From positions 1,559,444 to 1,623,443 of the forward strand of contig NC_020812.1 in NCBI RefSeq assembly GCF_000348745.1: a stretch of 64,000 nucleotides of DNA, read 5' to 3'. Below are positions 54,901 to 63,429 of this stretch, in pieces (the first letter of the stretch is position 1; every line of letters begins with the position of its first letter). A program made the position numbers and the translations under genes. The notes beneath the pieces are model-generated. The model saw only the letters and a list, made by a program, of their open reading frames with translations. It was not told the DNA's origin and ran no database searches. The stretch is from Micavibrio aeruginosavorus EPB (GTDB lineage Bacteria > Pseudomonadota > Alphaproteobacteria > Micavibrionales > Micavibrionaceae).

Positions 54901-57900
54901 CGTACTGTTCTCACCGCCTGCAAAGGATGCGCTACCGCTGGCAAGGCTGCGGTTACCCAGAGCCCGAGACGTGCTCCCCAACGCCGTTGCCGCGTAGCCG
55001 CCCGCTTCGGTATCGGCCCCGAAAGCCATGGATGAATCACCACTGGCAATTGAATTTTCACCGACGGCGAAGGCCTGGTTCCCGGTGGCCTGGGTGAAAT
55101 TACCCATGGCGACGGCGCGCTGGCCGCTGGCCGTTGTATTTTGCCCCAAGGCCACGCTCGCCCACCCGCGGTTCGCGGAATCCCAGAACACGTCATCACC
55201 GACAAATCCGGCCCGGAATGCAGCGTTGTCCTTATCAAAGAACATCTTCGTATTATCATCGGACGAACCGGAATCATCATCCATTTGAGAAGAACCGATG
55301 ATCAGGCTTCCTTCGGACGTGTAAACAAAGTTGGCATCAGCCGCGAATGAATTGTTGGAGTTAAACTGAATCTGACGATCCGCACCCGCGGCGCTTGGGG
55401 CGCTGGATGTACAGGCACTGTTGATCCAGTTTGTACCGTTATAGGTCAAGCATTCACCGTTTGCGGAACCAGACAACACGACATCGCCCAGATCATTCAG
55501 ATCTTCGACAAAGTTGCTGACCGGGGGATCGCCCGCGACCTGTTCAATATTGCCGCCAATTTCTTCCCATCCGCTGGCCGTTGCCGCGCAGACTTCGAAG
55601 GTGTCGGTATTGCTCATGTAACGGATGGAGCCTTCGCGCGATGCGTCACAGGCTTCGTTGCTGTAGGAAATTTTGATTGTGCCTTCGACTTCGAAGGTTG
55701 TATCCGCCGTCAGGTTCGTCGCCGGAACACGCGGGTCGATCACCATTGTACCGCCGAGCAGGCTCATCTGGTTATTGGCCGATACAACCAATCCATCCTG
55801 ATCACCCATGAAAATACCCATGGATTGAATGCCGGTGACCTGGGATGGAGTCGTGATGGTCACAGCATCATCAATCAAACCAAGAGCCAGAGATCCATCT
55901 CCCAAACCGCTGAGCGCCACACCGTCACCAGCCACAACACTACGGCCCATGGCTGTGCTGGAAAGACCGCTGGCTATCGTCTGGTTACCAGCCGCAAAGC
56001 TGTTGGCACCACTGGCCGTTGTCACATGACCCAATGCAACGCTTGCTATACCACTGGCCGTATTTTGCCGCCCCATGGCCACGCTGTATGTACCGCTGGC
56101 TGTGCCGGTCTGACCAGAAACAAAACTATACGAACCGCTCGCAGTAACAGCACGTCCCGTTGCAAAGCTGGCGAGACCACTGGCAGTCGTATCCAGACCA
56201 AATGCAGCGCTGTTCACTCCGATGTTGGCATCATCCCATTGCGCCAAGGCAACGCGGCCGGCGCGGAATGCACCTTTGGAACGATTAAAGACCATCCGTG
56301 CATCTTCATTTCCGGTGGTTGTGTCATCGAACTGGTACGAACCAACAATAAAATCGCCGGCAGATGTATAAACAAATCTCGAATCCGCCGCCAACGCTCC
56401 ATTCGAATTAAACTGGACCTGGCGATCCGTACCGGCGGCACCGATCGAACCAGCGCCGACCGTCCCCACAACCCAGTTTGTGCCGTCAAATATGATGGCA
56501 TTACCGTCCACAGCACCCGTTGTATCCACATCGGTCAGATCACCCAGGCGCATCAATTGCGGAGCGCTGCCGACCTGTCCCGCGATGTTGACGCGGTCAG
56601 TGATATTCACGCGGCCCGTAACGTTCAACGCGCTGGAGCCTTCCGCCCAGGTAAAGCCCGGCGAACCGGCCAGTTTCCCGCCGCTGTTAAACTGCACTTC
56701 CGTATCAGCCCCACCGGCACCGGATACGTCGGCGATGTCGATACAATTCAAACCATCTTCATCGCAATATTCCGTTGCACCGACCGCGCCGTTGACGTCC
56801 AGACGCAGGCCCGCATCCGCCGCCAGATCACCCAGAACGATATTCCCGTCGGATTGCAGGATCATGGCATCCAGATCCATGGACGTACCGTTATGTACGC
56901 CAAACTGGATCGCCCCTGTCGCGCCTGTATGCGGGAACTGGATCATCGACACCAGATCAGAATTATTCCACGCCCCGATCGCACCAACGGCGGCACCATC
57001 GGCCACATTACCCTGCAGATTGATCCCAACCGCGCCCGAAGCCAACCCCGTGGACACAGAAAATTCGCGCGCGGCACTCATCAAATTCGGCGCTGTTGTT
57101 CCCACACCGACATTACCATCCGGCAAAACAACCAGACCGACGGACACGCAATCCTGCACATCGCCTTCGCCGTCAAAATCACCCGCGACATAACCCGCCG
57201 GGCACACGGCCGTATCATACAGCGTATCACCCGTTTGCAGACGGCCCGTTGGCGATGCTACACCAAGGCCCATGCGCGCGGTTGCGCGGTCCCATGTGAA
57301 ATTTGCATCAGCACCCAGCGTACCGGCGCTGTTATAAACAACCTGGCTGTCAGAACCGGGCGCGCCACCAACACTGCTGCTGCTGGAAATCGGCGACCAT
57401 GTGCCGCTGCTGTTCTTGATTTCCATGATGCCGTTATTGTCGCGGATACCGTACCCGGTCGTACCACGCGTTGTACCCCAGTTCAGGTAATGGTTCGGCC
57501 CGATACCAACATCATTTTCCGAATACAGACCCCAGCCACCAGCAAGGTTTTGGAAGTAACCACCAATACCATCAGGGCTGTTCACATCACCATAAACGCC
57601 ATACGTGTTGCCCGTCGCTGATGCCGCGCGAGCAAAAAGACCATATCCGTTAGAACCATTACTGATCGCCTGAACACCGTAGTTCACACCTACCGTGGCG
57701 CTGGCATAACCATACACACCGCGGCCGCTGCCACTATCGCTTTGACCAATAACGCCCGTTACAAATCCTGCTGCCCCGCTGGCAAGACCAGTGATCGCCG
57801 ATGCACCCGATGTCGTCGATGTCGTTGAAACATTCAGCGCCGCCGCCGATGCTCCCGTGTTCGTTCCGGCGATATTCAGGATGCTGCCTGATGTGATTGA

Positions 57901-60138
57901 CGACGATCCCAAAATCAGGCCGTTATCCGTCGTCAGAGAATCCCAGCGCCATGTCTGCGTGTAGTTCGCGTTGTCGATGATGTTGGTCGCCGCCGCTTCC
58001 TGCAACGCGCTGATGCGCGGGGAACCAACGCCACCGCCACCGCCGCCAGACGCACCGATCGTGTACCAATTGCCATCGGACGAGCAATATTCCAGCGCAT
58101 CGCCGGAACTGGTGTATTTGATCGAACCGGATGTTCCAGCCGCGCAACCATTGGCCGTATCACCGATACGGATTGCACCAGCAACTTCCAAATCCATATT
58201 CGGATTTGTTGTGCCGATACCCACTTCACCAGACGCCAAAACCGTCAACGCCGGCGCACCGCCGACATTCAGCGACACGCCCGTGCCCTGTTCATACAAA
58301 CCGGAGTCGGAATTTACACGGAACGATTCACCCAGAACATAACCAGAAAATTCACCATTCCCGACAACATCCAACGCCTGCCCCGGTGACGGTTCACCGA
58401 TACCAACGTTCCCGGATGAATCGACGACGAGGCGTTGCAGACCATTCGTGGAAATGGCCAAATCGCCGGCTCCTGAGCCAAAAATACCCGTATCCGCATC
58501 GCCATCAAACGAATAAGCAGGAGCGCCCGCATTTCCCTCATCAGCATAGAAACTTTCGCTCGCACGAATATCGCCAGCAACATCCAGCTCTTCAGACGGT
58601 GCCATACCAATACCGACAAGGCCGGCACTGTCGATCACCAAGCGCGTTGTGTTCGACGTCCCAAGAAGAAGATCTGACCCACTGGTGCTGTAGAAAACGT
58701 TAGGAGCAACTTCATAGCGATCCGCATTCACGGTACCGCCTTCAACATCAAGCTTATATCCAGCACCCGGCGCGCCCCCTATACCAAGGCGACCACCAGA
58801 AATATCACCAAAAATGAAATTGCTGATACGCAGTTCATTGCTCGTACCAGCAGCAAGCGCATCCGAATTACCAATGATGATGTTGTTCGAACCCGTCGTA
58901 ACACCACCCCCAGCACCCGAGCCTATCATTACGTTGTTGTTACCGGTTGTAATATTGTAACCGGCCGAGTTACCCAACAACGTATTGTTATCGCCCGACA
59001 CTATAGCTTCGCCCGAGCCCAAGCCCAGCGCTACGTTACTGATCGCCTGCGCAGGATCTACGTTCAGGTTGGCGTCTTCAGAACCAAGAAACAAGTTACG
59101 GCTAGCGCCATGGCTATATCCATCGGTCAGCCCGTCAATATTGCCGCCAACGCCGCCCGATCCACCGATATCAACCCACTTGTCCCCATCCGGGTCCAGA
59201 ATAACGTCCGCGGAGGGATCGCAAATCTGCAACAGCTGGCCACCGCCAGATGTATCGATGCGCAACACGCCCGTGTTGGCAACGTTACAAACGCCGGACG
59301 TTGCCTGCGTCGGCAGTTTCATCAAACCGCCCGCGCTCAAATCAAGGAAGCCGCTGTCAAACTTTGCACCACCCTGGAAGCTGGTTTCGCTCAGGAAGCT
59401 TGCGGCCTTGCTCAGTTCGATTTCTTTATCGATGGTTGCAACATTCGGACTGCCCTGCTTCAACGTCCACAGGCCATCAGACAAACCACGTGCATCATCA
59501 TAAGTGAAGGTGTGAACAATATCATCACCCGCCTGCGTCACATGGTCGTTATTCGCCGTATACGTTTCGCAAGCCGTTTGGAATGCACGGTCGGGACCCG
59601 CGGAAATAATTGCCAGCACGACAGAGCTGTTGGCGGCGGCATCCACAGTTGGCCCATCAATCAGACCGGCGGCGCAAGTCCCCGTACCAATATCTTTCAT
59701 GTCCCAAACGCAATAGCCGTATTCCGTTCCCCATGGGTCGGTTTTGGTTGCGCCGATAACACCGGGGATCAAACCACCATTGGTGGGAATGGGTTCGCTA
59801 CCCGATGGGCCACGCGGCACCAACGGCTCGATATAACCATCAGCATCGCAATCGCCACCCGCCGACTGTTGTGCAGCCTCCATAATCGCAAGCTTCGCCG
59901 CCAACTGCATTTGCGTGTCGGCTTTGGCTCTCTGGTTTACGGTGACAACGGTGGAAAGAGGGCCACGCATCAGCGCGGTGGATGCGGCACCAACAACGCC
60001 AATGAGGGCGACCGCCCCGAACAGGGCGGCGAAAATATTCCCGCGCTCGCTTCTGCGCTGTGACGTCAAACGGAAGTCCCCCGCTAGGTCCCTAGTATTA
60101 TTACGCTCAATATTATTCTCGGGCCGGTGGTCGGTCAT
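51919..60138 (-). CDS. giant surface fibre with S74 chaperone domain and C-terminal anchor
   Basis: A 2739-residue protein with a strong ribosome site (GGGGGGAG). A membrane segment lies at about 34-57 after a basic stretch. YadA-head-like ASG repeats occur near 358-424, 1312-1403 and 1663-1798, seven VQFNSNG modules are scattered between about 930 and 2150, GVYG-type repeats lie near 800-890 and 2365-2553, and four two-cysteine modules are present. A Peptidase_S74 intramolecular chaperone domain starts at Ser2575-Asp2576 with Lys2580 as the likely dyad partner. A coiled coil follows, then a membrane segment (2707-2727) and RRRRR. Length and repeats suit a trimeric adhesin. Alternative: a tail-fibre-derived protein; no phage genes are nearby. 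Confidence 0.85.
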   Translation of the reverse strand: MTDHRPENNIERNNTRDLAGDFRLTSQRRSERGNIFAALFGAVALIGVVGAASTALMRGPLSTVVTVNQRAKADTQMQLAAKLAIMEAAQQSAGGDCDADGYIEPLVPRGPSGSEPIPTNGGLIPGVIGATKTDPWGTEYGYCVWDMKDIGTGTCAAGLIDGPTVDAAANSSVVLAIISAGPDRAFQTACETYTANNDHVTQAGDDIVHTFTYDDARGLSDGLWTLKQGSPNVATIDKEIELSKAASFLSETSFQGGAKFDSGFLDLSAGGLMKLPTQATSGVCNVANTGVLRIDTSGGGQLLQICDPSADVILDPDGDKWVDIGGSGGVGGNIDGLTDGYSHGASRNLFLGSEDANLNVDPAQAISNVALGLGSGEAIVSGDNNTLLGNSAGYNITTGNNNVMIGSGAGGGVTTGSNNIIIGNSDALAAGTSNELRISNFIFGDISGGRLGIGGAPGAGYKLDVEGGTVNADRYEVAPNVFYSTSGSDLLLGTSNTTRLVIDSAGLVGIGMAPSEELDVAGDIRASESFYADEGNAGAPAYSFDGDADTGIFGSGAGDLAISTNGLQRLVVDSSGNVGIGEPSPGQALDVVGNGEFSGYVLGESFRVNSDSGLYEQGTGVSLNVGGAPALTVLASGEVGIGTTNPNMDLEVAGAIRIGDTANGCAAGTSGSIKYTSSGDALEYCSSDGNWYTIGASGGGGGGVGSPRISALQEAAATNIIDNANYTQTWRWDSLTTDNGLILGSSSITSGSILNIAGTNTGASAAALNVSTTSTTSGASAITGLASGAAGFVTGVIGQSDSGSGRGVYGYASATVGVNYGVQAISNGSNGYGLFARAASATGNTYGVYGDVNSPDGIGGYFQNLAGGWGLYSENDVGIGPNHYLNWGTTRGTTGYGIRDNNGIMEIKNSSGTWSPISSSSSVGGAPGSDSQVVYNSAGTLGADANFTWDRATARMGLGVASPTGRLQTGDTLYDTAVCPAGYVAGDFDGEGDVQDCVSVGLVVLPDGNVGVGTTAPNLMSAAREFSVSTGLASGAVGINLQGNVADGAAVGAIGAWNNSDLVSMIQFPHTGATGAIQFGVHNGTSMDLDAMILQSDGNIVLGDLAADAGLRLDVNGAVGATEYCDEDGLNCIDIADVSGAGGADTEVQFNSGGKLAGSPGFTWAEGSSALNVTGRVNITDRVNIAGQVGSAPQLMRLGDLTDVDTTGAVDGNAIIFDGTNWVVGTVGAGSIGAAGTDRQVQFNSNGALAADSRFVYTSAGDFIVGSYQFDDTTTGNEDARMVFNRSKGAFRAGRVALAQWDDANIGVNSAAFGLDTTASGLASFATGRAVTASGSYSFVSGQTGTASGTYSVAMGRQNTASGIASVALGHVTTASGANSFAAGNQTIASGLSSTAMGRSVVAGDGVALSGLGDGSLALGLIDDAVTITTPSQVTGIQSMGIFMGDQDGLVVSANNQMSLLGGTMVIDPRVPATNLTADTTFEVEGTIKISYSNEACDASREGSIRYMSNTDTFEVCAATASGWEEIGGNIEQVAGDPPVSNFVEDLNDLGDVVLSGSANGECLTYNGTNWINSACTSSAPSAAGADRQIQFNSNNSFAADANFVYTSEGSLIIGSSQMDDDSGSSDDNTKMFFDKDNAAFRAGFVGDDVFWDSANRGWASVALGQNTTASGQRAVAMGNFTQATGNQAFAVGENSIASGDSSMAFGADTEAGGYAATALGSTSRALGNRSLASGSASFAGGENSTALGHQTKASGYASTAMGTFSMATGEASTAMGEGTMATGRYGIAMGLAAVAGDGLFVGSDPEQGSQNPLVGEATMAIGLVTADNANNFLTVFPKVTGNQSLGIFMSAQEAVELADNNTMGLFGGKMVIDPRVPASNLSADTAFEVEGTIKIAYSGEACDASREGSIRYMSSTDTFEMCAVAANDWEAIGGGGTPGGVDTNVQFNSNGTLDGSSNFTWNEGTTTLDVNGVVSISDRLVLGGTAGNAPTYIALADLSDVDVSGVANGECLAYDGAQWTAAACGGGGGGATPGGADTYVQFNSNGALGGTADFTWDQGNTILSISGVVSVGEKIAMGGVAGNLPTYMGLNGLSDVDTTGVANGDALVYDGSEWVPGAAGATPGGANTYVQFNSNGELHGVAGFTWNNATTTLGVTGRINVSDRINITGQAGNAPNEMTIANLGDVALASPANGECLVYDGTNWENAACGGGGGGGAISGLTAATATNSINNGNYTQTWNWDSLTTETGLSLQSTSRTTGALLSLSAPATAGAGVGLLNINTTTTGGASVRGLSSIVTRNGGTSQNSSAVYGEINTVSGTNANGAAAVLGVSTGNAAAVSGVRGNHDGGGSGVMGTSVTGAAVFGTASDTSASNKGVYGSSASSAGYGVQGEATALSGTNFGVHGSSASATGYGVYGIATSTTGGAANYGVYGQSNGDTGRGVYGLANSATGVADGVFGQTNSTSGRGVYGLAVAGTGTTSGVFGQSASTSGRGITGYAAGASGATSGVWGEAASTTGRGVFGYNPNASGIGYGVYGQSGSSAGYGGYFTNTSTGVALHAQGDITYTGVLTDTSDIRLKTDIQQLDAQDVLARLDQIDTYSFRMRDNVSGQLELGVMAQEVEKVFPELVRTAKDEMGTKSVNYSGFVAPLIEATKTLKAENDNLKAELASLKTEQVAMMDSIDDLRADMNGMKAHTGYGIGKAGFGAGMVAGVIVILGGLGLAFMWNNTGLRRRRRAE
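52480..53045 (-). repeat. GVYG-type repeat block in the giant gene
   Basis: About a dozen units of roughly 15-18 codons, each containing GVYG or GVFG after a short Ala/Ser/Thr-rich stretch, just before the S74 domain. A smaller related block lies near 57480-57755. Confidence 0.7.
54745..55150 (-). repeat. YadA-head-like repeat block in the giant gene
   Basis: About 14-residue units with the pattern A-G-x-x-[ST]-x-A-[ST]-G, typical of trimeric autotransporter heads. A second such block lies at about 55930-56205. Confidence 0.7.
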
Positions 60139-60440
60139 ATGCCACTCCCCCCTCTTACCGGGGTGCCGTCACATACAATCGTTTTCATACCCCAAGCCCA
60201 TAATTCTTTAACCGACTGAATTAAAAATTCTTTTTTGTTTTTATGGAGCCGGGGCAAATTGCAAATACACTGGCTTAGGTTAGATTCTCCCAGAAAATCA
60301 TTACCAAAACCATAATTCCCGACACCAAGGCCCGCGATCCAACGTTTTGAAAAAAATACATTTTCGCACTCACCTGCCCGGGTTACGGCCAGGGGAGAAT
60401 TGCATCGCATTCTGAATGATATGATCCGGGGTAAACCCAT
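60135..60440 (-). other. possible short ORF ahead of the giant gene
   Basis: In the 456-base gap 60139-60594 a minus-strand frame of about 101 codons (from the ATG at 60440) ends in TGA overlapping the giant gene start (ATGA). It has several Cys and Trp residues (SQCICNLPRLHKNKKEF) but no recognised family, and it may be only the leader of the giant gene. A terminator at 60484 precedes it. Confidence 0.25.
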
Positions 60441-60483
60441 GGAAATACAACACTTGGGATAGGGTGAAGAACGCGAGAATATA

Positions 60484-60515
60484 TAAAAAACGAACCGGGG
60501 ACGACCGCCCCCGGT
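60484..60515 (-). terminator. terminator after the unknown gene
   Basis: On the minus strand a stem ACCGGGG / CCCCGGT with a loop is followed by TTCGTTTTTTATA, about 80 bases after the stop of the gene at 60595. Confidence 0.65.
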
Positions 60516-60594
60516 GAAAACGGGTACACACACCCGTCTATCTTACGGATTTTAAAGCGCGAATCAAGCCAACGCCCGCGCCAGAGGGCGAATT

Positions 60595-61224
60595 TCAGCC
60601 CCGCCCGGCCACCGGAGCCTGATTACGAAAAACCTCTGGTGCCACCGCCTGCACCTGCAGGGCAATACCGCCCGCCCGGTCGGTCAGCAGATGATGCTCG
60701 CGCAGGGCGCTGGCAAACTGTTGCCCCAGCTTTTTATCCGTAAACATATTGGCCGGACTGACCACCAGCGCGGCATCCCCCCCACTCACGATTTTACGGA
60801 GTGGCTCGACAAAATCCGGGTGGTTGGCCGCAAAAGATTGCACGTTCTGGGCCGTTGCATTGAAAATTGACGGCATAAAAGGCCGCCCATTGGCATTCTT
60901 CATAAACCCGGGGTGATAGTCTTTCTGAAACCCGTGCGCGGCATAATCCGACAACACCTTCATCACCGACGCATCGCGCGACAAACCCGTATTTTGCAAG
61001 GCTTTATCCAATGCCTGTAACCGATCCGCCGGAAGCGTTTCACCACTGCGATCACGCCAGCTTTTCGCCAGCCTGCTGAGATCGTCAAAAGCCTGCGGAT
61101 GATCACGGCGCAATGTATCCAGTTGGCCACGCATGGTCGTGTAGCCCTGCTCGGTCAAAAACCCACCATCAACATCCACGTTCAACGCCACAAGGCGGGA
61201 TCCGCCACGCTTATAATCGGTCAT
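60595..61224 (-). CDS. hypothetical protein
   Basis: A 209-residue protein I do not recognise. It is mixed helical with no signal peptide or membrane segment. Segments of note are the N-terminal RGGSRLVALNVDVDGGFLTE, a central DYHPGFMKNANGRPFMPSIF and a C-terminal helix (KKLGQQFASALREHHLL). AGAAAGAG lies before the ATG. It stands alone between the giant fibre cluster and dsbB. Confidence 0.65.
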   Translation of the reverse strand: MTDYKRGGSRLVALNVDVDGGFLTEQGYTTMRGQLDTLRRDHPQAFDDLSRLAKSWRDRSGETLPADRLQALDKALQNTGLSRDASVMKVLSDYAAHGFQKDYHPGFMKNANGRPFMPSIFNATAQNVQSFAANHPDFVEPLRKIVSGGDAALVVSPANMFTDKKLGQQFASALREHHLLTDRAGGIALQVQAVAPEVFRNQAPVAGRG

Positions 61225-61370
61225 AACGATCTCTTTCTTACGGGTTCTGGTTTTCGAGTCAGAGCCCCTGACTATCTGTATCAGAGCATACAGCTCGATA
61301 TGTAAATATTAGGTAAAGCAAATACAAGATAAATGCCCACAAACCTGCCATTTTCACGGTAGAATACTAC

Positions 61371-61947
61371 ATGACTGCCCATGACCACCAACGACCACAG
61401 CACATCATCAAAGCCATGCACCTGAAAAACCTGATCAATTTTGCCCTGACCCGCCCCACCCCAGCCGCCGCGTTTTTTTTTTTTTTTTTTTTTGCTGCTG
61501 GCGGCGGCGTTTATTTTTCAATATGGCTTTGGCTTGGCCCCATGCGTGTTGTGCATCTATCAACGCTGGCCCTATGCCGCGATCATCGTGATTGGACTGA
61601 CCGCCTTCGTTCTGGCCCGACGCGGTCACGCCAAACCGGCCGCCGCGCTGATTTTTATCACCGCACTGATCTTTATCGGCGAAACGCTGCTCGCCGCCTA
61701 CCATGTTGGTGTTGAATATCATTGGTGGGCATCCGCATTCGAAGGATGCTCCACCGGATTTGATGTCACGGGCGGCGGATCCATTCTGGATAAAATAGAA
61801 AGCACCGCGGCTGTACGCTGCGATGCTGTGGCATGGTCGTTGTTTGGAATTTCAATGGCGGGCTATAACGCGATCATCGCTTTCGCCATGGGGATTTATG
61901 CGATCGTCGCATCCATCATGGTCACGCGCAAAGCCAATGGGTTTTAA
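61371..61947 (+). CDS. dsbB: disulfide bond formation protein B, frame broken at a poly-T tract
   Basis: Most of a DsbB, the membrane enzyme that reoxidises DsbA with quinone. The frame from 61492 gives four membrane segments, the LAPCVLCIYQRWPY cysteine pair and a second pair (FEGC...AVRCD). The natural N-terminus (MHLKNLINFALTRPTPAAA from 61371/61416) is in another frame, joined only through a run of 21 T at 61473-61493. Removing one T would join AFFFFFF to LLLAAAFIFQYGF in a single frame. Either a phase-variable tract or a sequencing error explains this; both are possible. Confidence 0.8.
61473..61493 (+). repeat. homopolymer of 21 T inside dsbB
   Basis: A run of 21 T in the region coding for the first membrane segment of DsbB. 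It sets the reading frame of the gene (see the dsbB entry). Confidence 0.9.
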
Positions 61948-62063
61948 GCGAACAACCCAACCAGACCCGTAATGCCCAGACCGACCGCGCCGTAGAAAAT
62001 ATAAAAGCCCACGCTTTCTTTCAGGCTGCGGGATTTGGACAGGTCAAACAGGTCGTTAAACAT
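61944..62063 (-). CDS. small membrane protein (39 residues)
   Basis: A 39-residue frame from the ATG at 62063: a polar start MFNDLFDLSKSRSLKESVG and a C-terminal membrane segment GFYIFYGAVGLGITGLVGLF. It overlaps the dsbB stop by 4 bases on the opposite strand. It resembles in layout the start of the 118-residue membrane protein upstream (MF, short helix, then membrane segment). No family recognised. Confidence 0.5.
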   Translation of the reverse strand: MFNDLFDLSKSRSLKESVGFYIFYGAVGLGITGLVGLFA

Positions 62064-62201
62064 TTTGCGAAGGCCTTTTTCAAAAATCAAATTGTGCGAA
62101 GTATTTATACTTAAATGTTGCACCTGCGAAGTCAAGCAGAATCTTCTGAAAACGCCTTATTTTATTGAACTTTTGCCACCTCCCCTATCCTTCAGCATAA
62201 G

Positions 62202-62228
62202 AAAACCGGGCCCCGCGGGTGCCCGGTT
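62202..62228 (-). terminator. probable terminator of the 118-residue membrane protein gene
   Basis: A stem AACCGGGC / GCCCGGTT with a GC-rich loop, followed on the minus strand by TTC. The T-run is short, so it may be weak. Confidence 0.55.
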
Positions 62229-62242
62229 CGTTATTCAGTCAA

Positions 62243-62257
62243 GTCACGTAACGTGAC
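62243..62257. promoter_or_regulatory. 15-base perfect palindrome
   Basis: GTCACGT-A-ACGTGAC lies immediately after the stop codon of the 118-residue membrane protein gene. It is unlike a terminator because no T-run follows. Possibly a protein-binding site. Confidence 0.35.
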
Positions 62258-62264
62258 GCGCGTT

Positions 62265-62621
62265 CTATTTGCGTGCGTCGAACGTGCTGAGCAATGCAAC
62301 GGGGATCAGCCCCAGAAGCACACCCGTGGTCCAGGCCAAATAAATACCTGCGACCGCCAGGATGATTGAGAACACATCGCTGCTCAATCCCTTGCTCATA
62401 ACGATACCGCTGGCCAGCAACAGCACGAAGGCTGAGCCGATCATCGTGTAAACAGATCCACCTTCGAAGAAACTTCCGGCTGCGCCATCAATGACGCCCA
62501 TCATTCCCAAGACGTGGACCAACGTTGTTGAAATACCCACCAAGATCACCGTCTGTACGACGAAGAACATGATGGCATCCATCACCGTTTTTTGATTTAT
62601 GCTAAAGACCTTCCCAAACAT
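62265..62621 (-). CDS. hypothetical membrane protein
   Basis: A 118-residue protein with three predicted membrane segments (about 14-40, 55-76 and 84-110, for example VVQTVILVGISTTLVHVLG) and a short basic C-terminus (STFDARK). A strong GGGAGG lies 5 bases before the ATG. No family recognised. The neighbouring 39-residue protein shares the MF-start layout. Confidence 0.7.
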   Translation of the reverse strand: MFGKVFSINQKTVMDAIMFFVVQTVILVGISTTLVHVLGMMGVIDGAAGSFFEGGSVYTMIGSAFVLLLASGIVMSKGLSSDVFSIILAVAGIYLAWTTGVLLGLIPVALLSTFDARK

Positions 62622-62658
62622 GACAACCTCCCTTCAAGGTTCTCTTACGCTTATGGGC

Positions 62659-63228
62659 TTACTGGTCTACAAGCTCTGTATCCCAGTAGAGAAAGTCGCC
62701 CCAGCTTCTATGCAAGAAGTTTGGAGGAAACCTTCGCCCGTTTTCCTGGAGCTCGAATATCGACGGCTGTATGGGATCGGTCATCGGAAACATGCCACAC
62801 TCGCGTGGGGTCATGCTGCCTTTGGCCAAGTTACATCCCTGACAGGCCGTGACGATATTGTCCCAGGTTGTACGTCCGCCCCGTGACCGCGGGATCACAT
62901 GATCGAACGTCAACTCTTGCGTCCTGAAGGTATCGCCACAATACTGGCATTCAAACCCATCCCTCAGGAACACGTTAAATCGCGTAAAGGCCGGTGCCCG
63001 TTCCATGGGCACGTATTCCTTCAGCGCCAGAACGCTGGGCAGCCGCATCTGATGCGATGGCGAGCTGATCACGCGTTCATATTCCGACACAACGACAACG
63101 GATTCGCGGAAGATTGCTTTAATCGCGTCCTGCCACGACCAGAGTGAGAGAGGGAAATAACTCAACGGTCTGAAATCCGCATTCAGGATCAGAGCCGGAC
63201 ATTGTTCAAGGGGAGTTATAGCACTCAT
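62659..63228 (-). CDS. HNH endonuclease family protein
   Basis: A 189-residue protein common in alphaproteobacteria. The HNH core (about 100-145) has the zinc pair CQYC, the catalytic DHVIPRSRGG and the second pair CQGC in NIVTACQGCNLAKG. The first 90 residues (LILNADFRPLSYFPLSLWSW) are a conserved N-terminal extension. AAGGAG lies near the ATG. The role, perhaps in DNA repair or restriction, is not known. Confidence 0.87.
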   Translation of the reverse strand: MSAITPLEQCPALILNADFRPLSYFPLSLWSWQDAIKAIFRESVVVVSEYERVISSPSHQMRLPSVLALKEYVPMERAPAFTRFNVFLRDGFECQYCGDTFRTQELTFDHVIPRSRGGRTTWDNIVTACQGCNLAKGSMTPRECGMFPMTDPIQPSIFELQENGRRFPPNFLHRSWGDFLYWDTELVDQ

Positions 63229-63429
63229 GCAAACACACTCCTTCGCTGTGACGAAAGGGAGACCCTACGGGCGGGAGTGAGGAGAACAAAAAGGTCTCGC
63301 GCTTTGCCTACACAATATATTGTAGGGCAAAAACACATTTTGCACAATTTTTTCGCAATCGAAGATTGATGCGTTGCGTCAATATGGTAAGACGCTTTCT
63401 TCACACGCAGAGCGGAAGAACGCCCGTCT

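Noticed and set aside
55825-57621. 598-codon open frame on the plus strand
   Set aside because: It runs antisense through the repeat-rich giant fibre gene, has no ribosome site or family features, and follows from the biased codons of the true gene. The 472-codon frame at 53425-54843 is rejected for the same reason.
51919-60138. Giant gene as a phage tail fibre
   Set aside because: S74 domains occur in tail fibres, but no phage structural or replication genes are nearby, and the protein has membrane segments at both ends.
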